From Pseudomonadota bacterium (lineage in GTDB: Bacteria; Pseudomonadota; Alphaproteobacteria; Acetobacterales; Acetobacteraceae), in contig JAJZHU010000146.1 in the NCBI GenBank assembly GCA_021798375.1, forward strand, positions 1 through 6,146: a stretch of 6,146 bases of DNA, read 5' to 3'. Positions 1 to 5,984 of the stretch are shown here, piece after piece. The notes below the pieces were generated by a model, which was given only the letters and a program-made list of their open reading frames with translations, did no database searches and had not been told where the DNA came from. Positions within the stretch are counted from its first letter, which is position 1, and every line of letters starts with the position of its first letter. Made by a program: the position numbers and the translations under genes.

Positions 1-846
1 AAATTCTTCGGGCAGCGTCGCCATCGCCAGCGTAATCCCGGCCAGGATCGCGTCCACCCAGTCGCCATGGAGCAAGCCATAAACCACAACCAGAAACACC
101 GACGCGCCGATTCCTGCCGTTGCGAACAGCACGACAAGACGCCGGGTTTGTAGTTGCAACGGCGTCGGCGCGGCATCCACCGTGCCGAGAGACTTGCCGA
201 TCCGGCCAATTTCCGTGCGGCTACCCGTCGCGGTCGCCTGGGCCAACCCGCCCCCGGCAACGATCAAACTGCCGGACCAAACATGCGCGCTGCCGTCCCC
301 GCCGGGCCGAATATCGATAGCGCCATTTCCACCGATCTGCTTGGCAACAGGAACCGACTCGCCTGTCAGCAAAGATTCATCGGACTCCAAATGGGTGGAT
401 TCGAGCAGCAACCCATCGACGGAAACCCGATCCCCCTCCGACAACACGACCACGTCGCCTACCACCAGCTCTTTTGACGCAATATGTTGACGCTGCCCGT
501 CCCGGATAACCAATGACTTGGGACTGGTCAGGTCTTTGAGCGCCGCAAGCGTTTTCTCGGTCCGGCTTTCCTGAACCGCGACAAGCCCGACATTGACGAC
601 GGCAAAGGCGAGAAGAATGACCGCCTCCGCGCGATCGCCCAAAAATAAATAGATCACGCCCGCCGCCAAAAGCAGTTGAAGCATCGGCTCGCGGACGGCG
701 TCCAAAACGATGCGTGCGAAATTACGCTGGCGTTCCTGGGGCAGTTCGTTCGGCCCATCGGCGGCCAGCCGTGCCGCCGCTTCTCGTGCGGTCAATCCTG
801 AGAAATCACGATTGATGGGTGAGGCATTCATGGATTCAGACATCAT
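1..846 (-). CDS. P-type cation-transporting ATPase, N-terminal part (runs off the left edge)
   Basis: My own translation gives 282 codons, starting MMSESMNASP and ending LAMATLPEEF at the window edge. An N-terminal cation-ATPase domain (LTAREAAARLAADGPNELP, about residues 18-36) is followed by two membrane helices (about 54-70 and 74-92). The actuator domain carries VGDVVVLSEGDRVSVDG (129-145) and the dephosphorylation motif TGES (161-164). Helices M3 (about 237-258) and M4 follow, and M4 has the ion-site proline in PEEF (279-282). This order is typical of type II pumps (Ca2+, Mg2+ and relatives), which move cations across the inner membrane through a phospho-aspartate intermediate. The phosphorylation, nucleotide-binding and C-terminal domains lie outside the window, so the ion cannot be assigned. 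A TAG codon just upstream in frame bounds the start. The start overlaps the stop of a 33-codon upstream ORF by ATGA, which suggests translational coupling. ATGs at 843 and 831 are alternative starts. Confidence 0.93.
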   Translation of the reverse strand, partial: MMSESMNASPINRDFSGLTAREAAARLAADGPNELPQERQRNFARIVLDAVREPMLQLLLAAGVIYLFLGDRAEAVILLAFAVVNVGLVAVQESRTEKTLAALKDLTSPKSLVIRDGQRQHIASKELVVGDVVVLSEGDRVSVDGLLLESTHLESDESLLTGESVPVAKQIGGNGAIDIRPGGDGSAHVWSGSLIVAGGGLAQATATGSRTEIGRIGKSLGTVDAAPTPLQLQTRRLVVLFATAGIGASVFLVVVYGLLHGDWVDAILAGITLAMATLPEEF

Positions 847-944
847 GATCTATCTTTAAACATCGACATTTCCGTCTTGTCTTGCCCGCCGGGGGCGCGC
901 ATCGCGGCGCGCAGTGGGGCCAATTCCTTGCGAATGTCGTCCAT
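843..944 (-). CDS. 33-residue hypothetical protein or leader peptide, coupled to the ATPase gene
   Basis: The reading frame starts ATGGACGACATTCGC (MDDIRKELAPLR) and ends FKDRS-TGA. Its stop overlaps the ATPase start in an ATGA tetranucleotide (843-846), the usual arrangement for translational coupling. A strong purine-rich Shine-Dalgarno sequence, GGGGAG, lies 5-6 nt upstream of the ATG (about 950-955), whereas the ATPase start itself has only a weak AAAGAT. Most of the first 25 codons end in G or C, as in the neighbouring genes. The product would be short, highly charged and soluble, with a likely N-terminal helix, no membrane segment and no recognised domain. It may act as a leader ORF that delivers ribosomes to the ATPase gene, or be a small partner of the pump. 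I do not recognise the family. The evidence for translation is the ribosome site plus the overlap; the function is unknown. Confidence 0.6.
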   Translation of the reverse strand: MDDIRKELAPLRAAMRAPGGQDKTEMSMFKDRS

Positions 945-1027
945 GTCGCTCTCCCCGTTTTGCCATTGCGGATGATTTATCGCGATTTGATCATGACAGA
1001 TTCAGAAGCGGATTTCACTTCGTCCCG

Positions 1028-1089
1028 GTCATATGATCGGACGTTATACGATCGGACATTATACGATCAGACGGGGTCTTATACCAGAC
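1028..1089 (-). repeat. 15-bp tandem direct repeat array, three units plus one degenerate copy
   Basis: Read on the minus strand, three adjoining 15-bp units follow the consensus GTCYGATCRTATRAY: GTCTGATCGTATAAT (1072-1058), GTCCGATCGTATAAC (1057-1043) and GTCCGATCATATGAC (1042-1028). A fourth copy, GTCTGGTATAAG (1089-1078), lacks the central ATC and is set off by five bases. Each unit contains GATC followed by a -10-like hexamer (TATAAT, TATAAC, TATGAC). The array lies about 85-130 bp upstream of the 33-codon ORF. It could be an operator array, a promoter with repeated -10 elements, or a simple slippage repeat. Read on the plus strand, it encodes a YDRTL pentapeptide repeat inside a weak ORF. 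Confidence 0.85.
1058..1063 (-). promoter_or_regulatory. Possible -10 element (TATAAT) for the ATPase unit
   Basis: The first full repeat unit contains a perfect TATAAT on the minus strand, preceded by TGATCG. It would give a 5' leader of roughly 100 bases before the 33-codon ORF. No good -35 hexamer is visible 16-18 bp upstream, so this is a weak promoter call. The related hexamers TATAAC and TATGAC occur 15 and 30 bp further downstream on the same strand. Confidence 0.25.
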
Positions 1090-1125
1090 GGCGTAAAGTT
1101 TGACCCAGCTCTAGCCCCGCCGTCA

Positions 1126-1210
1126 TGCGAGCCCTTGCGAAGCGATCCATCTTCTTCTCCCTGCGGCTGACTGGACCAGAACAAGATGGATTGCTTCGCA
1201 AGGGCTCGCA
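1126..1210. repeat. REP-like long inverted repeat
   Basis: The left arm (1126-1153, starting TGCGAGCCCTTGCGAAGC) and the right arm (1183-1210, ending GCTTCGCAAGGGCTCGCA) are reverse complements over 28 bases with one mismatch at the centre (G against A in the GCRATCC part). Four more pairs (1155-1158 with 1178-1181) extend the stem past a one-base mismatch, leaving a loop of about 19 bases. The TGCGAG...GCGAAGCRATCCATC wording resembles the GTCATTGCGAG...GCGAAGCAATCC family of dispersed intergenic palindromes found in many proteobacteria. It sits about 43 bp beyond the stop codon of the pseudouridine synthase gene and could act as its transcript end. There is no T-run after either arm, so it is not a textbook terminator. 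Confidence 0.85.
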
Positions 1211-1253
1211 ATTGTCACAAGGGTCAGTCTCTACGCGGTCTGGTATTACCCCC

Positions 1254-2228
1254 TCAATTTCCCCTCAACGCATCCAGCAATGCCTGAAAATCCGCCGGGA
1301 TCGGCGTCTCGAAATTCAGATCCTCGCCCGTGCGCGGGTGTTTGAACCCCAACCGTGCCGCGTGCAGCGCCTGACGCGGGAAATCGAGCAGCTTGCCGCG
1401 CACTTCGCCGGACAGGGATTTGCTTACCGCCGGAACGCGTTTCAAATACAGCGGATCGCCTACCACCGGGTGGGATTTGCTGGCCAGATGCACGCGGATC
1501 TGGTGCGTGCGGCCGGTCGCCAAGCGACATTCGATCAAGGACGCCGCACCCTGCCATTGCTCCAGCAGCCGGTAACGGGTCAGCGCGTGGCGGCCGCCTT
1601 TTTCCACCACCGCCATGCGTTTGCGGTCGTGCGGATCGCGGCCGATGTTCCCTTCGATCTCGCCCACACCAGGCGAAGGCAAACCCCAAATCAATGCCAG
1701 ATAAAACCGATCGATATCGCGCTCGGCGAACATGGCCGAAAGTGCCGCCAGGGTGCGTTCGTTTTTGGCCACCACCATCACGCCCGAGGTGTCTTTATCC
1801 AGCCGGTGCACGATGCCGGGACGGCGCTCGCCGCCGATGCCGGGCAGGCTGTCACCGCAATGGGCCAGCAGCGCATTGACCAAAGTGCCGTCTTCATTGC
1901 CGGGCGCCGGATGCACCACCAGACCCGCGGGCTTGTCCAGCACCAGCAGATCGCGGTCTTCAAACAGGATCGGCAGCGGGATCGATTGCGGCAACGGAAT
2001 GGCGCTCACGGGCGCCGGTTGCGCCAATTGATAGGTCACGCCCTCGCGCGCCGGTTCGGCGGGTTCGGACACACGCACGCCGTCGCGGGTCACGAAGCCT
2101 TCTTCGATCAGACCCTTGACGCGGGTGCGCGAGATGGTGCCGATGACGCCGGCGAGGGCGCGATCGATGCGAAGACCGGCTTGGGCGGCATCGATGGTGA
2201 CGAAAATAGGTGCGGGGGTTTGATCCAT
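1254..2228 (-). CDS. rluD: RluA-family 23S rRNA pseudouridine synthase (RluC/RluD type)
   Basis: The 324-residue product converts specific uridines of 23S rRNA to pseudouridine in the cytoplasm; RluD acts on helix 69 positions of the large subunit. An S4-like RNA-binding domain (about 18-65, GLRIDRALAGVIGTISRTRV) precedes the catalytic domain. The catalytic domain has LVLDKPAGLVVHPAPG (95-110), the signature HRLDKDTSG with the catalytic aspartate D144, GRTHQIRVH (239-247) and RQALHA (285-290). The length matches E. coli RluD (326). I chose the ATG at 2228 (MDQTPAPIFV), which places the S4 domain where the family has it. A TTG at 2258 would add ten residues, and neither start has a strong Shine-Dalgarno. 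The gene is divergent from a small membrane-protein gene 47 bp away. Assignment to RluD rather than RluC rests on overall form and is less certain than the family. Confidence 0.93.
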   Translation of the reverse strand: MDQTPAPIFVTIDAAQAGLRIDRALAGVIGTISRTRVKGLIEEGFVTRDGVRVSEPAEPAREGVTYQLAQPAPVSAIPLPQSIPLPILFEDRDLLVLDKPAGLVVHPAPGNEDGTLVNALLAHCGDSLPGIGGERRPGIVHRLDKDTSGVMVVAKNERTLAALSAMFAERDIDRFYLALIWGLPSPGVGEIEGNIGRDPHDRKRMAVVEKGGRHALTRYRLLEQWQGAASLIECRLATGRTHQIRVHLASKSHPVVGDPLYLKRVPAVSKSLSGEVRGKLLDFPRQALHAARLGFKHPRTGEDLNFETPIPADFQALLDALRGN

Positions 2229-2275
2229 GCGGCGTGTTAGCCCATTTATCCCCGCCAATGAAAGGGATTGCGTGT

Positions 2276-2560
2276 ATGCGTGGATTGATGTCTGCGGTGA
2301 TCGTGATGGGCGTGCTGATCGTGATGGGCACCACCACCCTGATTGTGATGCTGGTGGAACGGATGGGCGGCGACAAAACCGCGCAGAGCGCCACCGAACA
2401 GAATTTGCCGATTGCCGCGGGCGCGCGCGTGATTTCCGCCAATTCCGACGGCAAGAATTTGATATTGTTGCTGGCCCAGGGCGACCGGCAACAGATCGAA
2501 GTGCGCAATCTGGTCAGCGGGCAATTGGAGGCGCGATACAATATCGAGACCGCGCATTAA
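2276..2560 (+). CDS. Small single-pass membrane protein, possibly DUF6476-like
   Basis: The 94-residue product starts MRGLMSAVIVMG and has one hydrophobic helix at about residues 5-27. A linker follows (MGGDKTAQSATEQNLP), then a soluble C-terminal part rich in alternating hydrophobics (GARVISANSDGKNLILLLA, IEVRNLVSGQLEARYNI) that may form a small beta structure, most likely in the periplasm. I chose the ATG at 2276 because AAAGGGA (2261-2267) lies 8 nt upstream. ATGs at 2258 and 2210 in the same frame would run into the 5' end of the divergent pseudouridine synthase gene. Small proteins of this plan next to rluD-type genes are common in alphaproteobacteria and resemble the DUF6476 group as I remember it; I could not verify this. 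No biochemical function is assigned. rnpB begins about 43 nt after its stop. Confidence 0.75.
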   Translation: MRGLMSAVIVMGVLIVMGTTTLIVMLVERMGGDKTAQSATEQNLPIAAGARVISANSDGKNLILLLAQGDRQQIEVRNLVSGQLEARYNIETAH

Positions 2561-2603
2561 AATCGCCCCTTGCCTTTCGTAACGCAACGCGCCACACCGC
2601 AGA

Positions 2604-2996
<393 letters not shown>

Positions 2997-3006
2997 TATC
3001 CTTGCG

Positions 3007-3047
3007 CTCGGGCCGCTGATTGCGGCGGCCCGAGAGCTTGTCGTTTA
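3007..3047 (+). terminator. Terminator hairpin between rnpB and the convergent lipoprotein gene
   Basis: CTCGGGCCGC (3007-3016) and GCGGCCCGAG (3025-3034) form a perfect 10-bp GC-rich stem with an 8-base loop, about 12 nt after the end of rnpB. On the plus strand it is followed after a few bases by a modest T-rich stretch (GTCGTTTATT). It also lies about 11 nt beyond the stop codon of the minus-strand gene, so it may end both transcripts. The T-run is weak, so strength in either direction is uncertain. Confidence 0.7.
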
Positions 3048-4460
3048 TTCCACGCCGCTGTTGGTCGCCAAACCGTCGCTGCTCGGTTCAAGCGACAGGT
3101 GGCAGGATTTACGGTCCCCCGGCAGATACCCGTCGCAGTTCGCCACGTTGGCGCGCCCCGGTGGCGGAATGGTGGGGTTCTTGTTGCCCGACAGCGCCGC
3201 ATTGATGGCCGCGGCCACCGCGACGGGCGCCGCTTGCTGACCGGAGCCGCTTACCGCGGCGCGGAAGGCCCCCAGATGCGGATTCCATGCAATGGCCGCC
3301 GCCAACAGCGGATTGGGTTTGATGGCGGGTGAAGCGGCGAGCACAATCCCGGTGCCGGGCGCCACGCGGCCGGTGCCGAACAGGTTATTCATCGTAAGAG
3401 CGCAAGCCACGGCGCCGCCCTTGTTATCGAGCACGACAAACGATGTCGATGCCGGCAACGCCGACAGCGGAGATGCGGCGGGCGGATTGGTCATCAGCGT
3501 GGCCGGATCGCCACCGCCAGCCCGCCAGGCCGCCGCCGACGCCAATGCGCGGGCTTGGGCATCGCTGTAGGCATCGGGAGATTTTTGCAGCACCAGATCG
3601 GCCGCCGCCGCCGCCAAACCACCATCGGCCGGTGGCGGCAGAAAGGCGATGCTGACATCACCCTGTTGCAGCGTGATCGGAGCCACTATCTGCGGCAACG
3701 CGGTTCGCAACGTGTCGATGGAAATACTGCCGCCGCCAGCGGCCCGCACGGCGGCGATCAAATTACCCGCCGCCACGCCGCGATAGAAATCGCCCACCCC
3801 GGTTCTTCTGATTTGCCCCAACAGGTTGCCCAGATCGGGCTGCGTCACTGTGTCGCCCTCGACAACCAAGCGGCCTTGCGGCGCAAAGATCGCCGCCGCC
3901 GCCGGATCGGCCAGCAACGGCGCCGCGACATCGTTCAAATCGCGCACCAACGCCCGCGATGCCGGCACACCCTCGCGGGCCGCGATTTCCGCCGGAGCCG
4001 CCAGCGACGCGAAACTCTGCGACCCATATTGGGTGTTGAGCAAAAATAGCCCGCGCAGCAGCATTGGCACCGCCGCCTGACGGTCGCCACCGGTGGCGCC
4101 GGCGGTGGGAGTGAAGATCACCGCCTGGGGCGAGGCCTGACCCGGCACATAAGCCAGGCAAGCACCGGAGGCACCAAGCGAGGCGCGCGACGGCAAGGTG
4201 ACGCTTAGCATCAATGCCGCCGCCACCGCCGCATCGGCAGCATTGCCGCCACGGGCCAACACGTCGCGCGCCGCCAGGGCCGCGCGCGGTTCATCCACCG
4301 CCGCACCGCCGATAAAGCCGCTGATAACCTTGGGCGCGCCGCTGTTGTCGCCACTGCCGAACAAGGTGGAACAGCCGGGTAACGCCAGCGCGGGGGCCAA
4401 CAGACAAATGGCCTTGAAGCGCTGCAATGCCGAACGGGACAAAGTCGCGCGGGTCAGCAT
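3045..4460 (-). CDS. Gamma-glutamyltransferase-family lipoprotein with a divergent active site
   Basis: The ATG at 4460 gives 471 residues. The N-terminus is a lipoprotein signal: basic MLTRATLSRSALQRFK, hydrophobic ICLLAPALA, lipobox LPGC with C30. The mature protein would be lipid-anchored facing the periplasm. GGT-fold features include GGAAVDEPRAALAARDVLARGGNAADAAVAAAL (about 51-83) and the small-subunit start STSFVVLDNKGGAVACALTMNNLFGTG (338-364). Against E. coli GGT, from memory, T409 and N411 align with T356 and N358, but the nucleophile T391 aligns with S338. The arginine that binds the substrate carboxylate (R114), D433 and the SSM motif have no clear match. It is shorter than usual GGTs (about 550-580). 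Two cysteines, C442 and C453, lie in the C-terminal tail. An ATG at 4505 adds 15 residues but sits directly on its AGGA; the signal peptide favours 4460. Glutathione breakdown should not be assumed. Confidence 0.85.
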   Translation of the reverse strand: MLTRATLSRSALQRFKAICLLAPALALPGCSTLFGSGDNSGAPKVISGFIGGAAVDEPRAALAARDVLARGGNAADAAVAAALMLSVTLPSRASLGASGACLAYVPGQASPQAVIFTPTAGATGGDRQAAVPMLLRGLFLLNTQYGSQSFASLAAPAEIAAREGVPASRALVRDLNDVAAPLLADPAAAAIFAPQGRLVVEGDTVTQPDLGNLLGQIRRTGVGDFYRGVAAGNLIAAVRAAGGGSISIDTLRTALPQIVAPITLQQGDVSIAFLPPPADGGLAAAAADLVLQKSPDAYSDAQARALASAAAWRAGGGDPATLMTNPPAASPLSALPASTSFVVLDNKGGAVACALTMNNLFGTGRVAPGTGIVLAASPAIKPNPLLAAAIAWNPHLGAFRAAVSGSGQQAAPVAVAAAINAALSGNKNPTIPPPGRANVANCDGYLPGDRKSCHLSLEPSSDGLATNSGVE

Positions 4461-4635
4461 ACGCCGAGCTTTTGGGGTCTTAACGTGTAGCACCAAATCC
4501 ACCATTCCTAAATTTTAGTCTGCGGACCCGGCATAAAGCGGTTCGCCGTCTCTCGCAACCATGTGTATGGCGTCTCTTGTGTTGTTGGGGCAAGATCCGG
4601 CAGATTGCGCGCCTGTGAACCGAAGGAACATCATT
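4461..4635. promoter_or_regulatory. Divergent intergenic region of the lipoprotein and DsbA-like genes
   Basis: Promoters for both outward-reading genes should lie here. The plus-strand gene has a clear ribosome site, GAAGGAA (4622-4628), 7 nt before its GTG start, and this decides its start codon. I could not pick out a convincing -35/-10 pair for either gene. The interval may be shorter if the minus-strand gene starts at 4505 or the plus-strand gene at the ATG at 4561. Confidence 0.4.
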
Positions 4636-5409
4636 GTGAAGCGTTGGATTTTAGCGGGCTCCATGCTGGCCGTCGCCATGTTTGGCTCCGTCGCCCTGGC
4701 CCAGACTAGCGCCCCGACTGGCACCCAAACTGGCGCCCAGCCGCCTGTTTTCACCCCGGTCCAGCGCGCCGCCATCGTGCAGATCATGCGCGAGGCCTTG
4801 CAACAAGACCCTTCGATTCTGCGCGATGCCGTAAACGCCATGCAGGCCGACGACAGTGCCAACTCCGCCCGCGCCAGCAGCGAGGCCATCGCCCAATTCC
4901 ACACCGAATTGTTGGCAAGCCCCGCCGGGGCCGTCGCCGGCAACCCCAACGGCAGCGTAACGGTGGTGGAATTTTACGACACGCGCTGCACCTATTGCCG
5001 CAAAATGCTGCCCGAAATCGACGCCTTGCTGCATTCCGATCACAAGGTGCGTTGGGTCTATAAGGATTTCCCGGTGCTCGGCCCGGACAGCACGATCGAA
5101 GCCAAAGCATTGATCGCGTCACTGCGCCAAAACGGCTATGCCAAATTGCAAGCATTGTTCATGAAGCAAGGCGGCACCGAAACCGAGGACAATATCGCAA
5201 CACTGGCGAATTCCGTAGGTTTGAACGGCAAGAAACTGATCGCCGACATGCACGACCCGGCCGTGAGCGCCGCCATTGATGCCAATCTTGCGTTGGGCCA
5301 ACATCTGAACATCGACGGCACCCCAGCCTTTGTGATCGGCGACACGTTGCTGCCGGGGGCGGTGGGATTGAGCGATCTGACCGCGCTGGTGCAAGCGGCG
5401 GAAAAGTGA
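4636..5409 (+). CDS. Periplasmic DsbA/ScsC-like thiol-disulfide oxidoreductase
   Basis: The 257-residue product starts at a GTG with a strong Shine-Dalgarno (GAAGGAA). The signal peptide MKRWILAGSMLAVAMFGSVALA is probably cut before Q23, so the protein acts in the periplasm. After a Pro/Thr/Gln linker, residues 39-70 (FTPVQRAAIVQIMREALQQDP) match the helical N-terminal segment of ScsC-like DsbA proteins, which can mediate oligomerisation. The thioredoxin-fold domain follows: VTVVEFYDTRCTYCRK with active cysteines C118 and C121, VRWVYKDFPVLGPDS (138-152), a helical insertion, and the cis-proline loop GTPAFVIGD with P230. The family transfers or isomerises disulfides in exported proteins. The dipeptide between the cysteines, TY, differs from the more common GY, PH or PY. 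An ATG at 4561 in frame would add 25 residues ahead of the signal peptide and is unlikely. No DsbB or DsbD partner is in the window. Confidence 0.92.
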   Translation: MKRWILAGSMLAVAMFGSVALAQTSAPTGTQTGAQPPVFTPVQRAAIVQIMREALQQDPSILRDAVNAMQADDSANSARASSEAIAQFHTELLASPAGAVAGNPNGSVTVVEFYDTRCTYCRKMLPEIDALLHSDHKVRWVYKDFPVLGPDSTIEAKALIASLRQNGYAKLQALFMKQGGTETEDNIATLANSVGLNGKKLIADMHDPAVSAAIDANLALGQHLNIDGTPAFVIGDTLLPGAVGLSDLTALVQAAEK

Positions 5410-5423
5410 GGGGGCGCGGCTAA

Positions 5424-5540
5424 TCTAGAGCATGATCGCCGCAGGTTGAATAACACGTAGGCGTGAATCATGCGTAAAAACAAAAAGCTAGAGCACGTTC
5501 GTCGCGCATATATGGTTCAACGTGATCCGAACGTGCTCTA
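5424..5540. repeat. Compound palindromic intergenic element (two hairpin units)
   Basis: Unit 1 (5427-5473) pairs GCATGAT (5430-5436) with ATCATGC (5467-5473), and CGCC (5437-5440) with GGCG (5460-5463) across a 3-base bulge. An A-rich spacer, GTAAAAACAAAAAGC (5474-5488), joins it to unit 2. Unit 2 is a perfect 13-bp inverted repeat, TAGAGCACGTTCG (5489-5501) with CGAACGTGCTCTA (5528-5540), around a 26-base loop that contains CATATATG. Both units begin with TAGAGCA, the hallmark of a dispersed family of intergenic palindromes in alphaproteobacteria. The element lies between two convergent genes and may end both transcripts. Its last three bases are the stop codon of dut. Confidence 0.88.
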
Positions 5541-5984
5541 ATGCCCTGTGCTGCCGAACCCGCCCTCGCCGCGCAACGTCTCGGGCCATTCGTCGGCTTC
5601 GACAAATTCTCCCCGCACCACGGGCGCCAGCACCGCCTGGGCGATGCGCATCCCGCGCTCCACCACGAAATCCTCGCTGCCCGTGTTGAGCAAAATCACC
5701 TGCACCTCGCCCCGGTAATCTTCGTCGATGGTGCCGGGTGAATTGGGCAAAACGATCCCATATTTAAGTGCGAGCCCCGAGCGCGGGCGAATCTGCCATT
5801 CAAACCCCGCGGGCAACGCCACCTGCAAACCTGTGGGCACCAATTGGCGCGCCCCGCTTGCGATCACCAGCGGCGCGCTCACCGCCGCCAGCAGATCCAT
5901 CCCCGCCGCACCATGCGTGGCATAACGGGGCAGATCGAGCCCTTCGGCGTGCGGCAAGCGGCGAACGATGATCTTCTGGATCAT
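5538..5984 (-). CDS. dut: dUTP diphosphatase (dUTPase)
   Basis: The 148-residue enzyme hydrolyses dUTP to dUMP and pyrophosphate, keeping uracil out of DNA and supplying dUMP for thymidylate synthesis. It acts as a cytoplasmic homotrimer. All five family motifs are present in order: AAGMDLLA, RPRSGLALKYG, NSPGTIDEDYRGEVQV (motif 3, with the catalytic aspartate in TIDEDY), RIAQAVLAPV and the C-terminal P-loop-like RGEGGFGSTG. The ATG at 5984 (MIQKIIVRRL) has a strong GGGGAG ribosome site 5 nt upstream and gives the usual length (E. coli 151). An upstream in-frame start at 6062 would lie inside coaBC and is rejected. The start overlaps the coaBC stop by ATGA, so the two genes are probably one transcript and translationally coupled. 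The TAG stop lies within the end of the adjacent palindromic element. Confidence 0.97.
   Translation of the reverse strand: MIQKIIVRRLPHAEGLDLPRYATHGAAGMDLLAAVSAPLVIASGARQLVPTGLQVALPAGFEWQIRPRSGLALKYGIVLPNSPGTIDEDYRGEVQVILLNTGSEDFVVERGMRIAQAVLAPVVRGEFVEADEWPETLRGEGGFGSTGH

Larger units (their letters stand above)
945..1253. other. Non-coding interval between the ATPase leader ORF and the pseudouridine synthase gene
   Basis: This 309-base gap holds the leader ORF's ribosome site (about 950-955), a 15-bp tandem array (1028-1089) and a REP-like inverted repeat (1126-1210). No convincing gene lies on either strand. The interval must contain the promoter of the minus-strand ATPase unit and the 3' region of the minus-strand pseudouridine synthase gene. 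Confidence 0.7.

Noticed and set aside
969..998. Possible FNR/FixK-type dyad around TTTATCGCGATTTGATCAT
   Set aside because: The half-sites do not line up symmetrically with the TTGAT-N4-ATCAA consensus, so I do not call a binding site.
1028..1089. CRISPR-like short repeats
   Set aside because: The 15-bp units are directly adjacent with no spacers and no cas gene is present, so this is a tandem array and not a CRISPR.
882..1103. Plus-strand ORF with a YDRTLYDRTLYDQT pentapeptide repeat
   Set aside because: The peptide repeat is simply the 15-bp tandem array read in frame. There is no ribosome site before the internal ATGs at 972 and 993, and the 5' half is antisense to the better-supported 33-codon ORF.
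1125..2240. 371-codon plus-strand reading frame
   Set aside because: It lies antisense to the pseudouridine synthase gene, which shows full family motifs. The frame is rich in His, Arg and Gln as expected of a high-GC shadow, and its start is inside the inverted repeat.
4651..5043. Minus-strand frame opposite the DsbA-like gene
   Set aside because: It is a shadow of a gene with a signal peptide, a CxxC motif and a strong ribosome site on the other strand.
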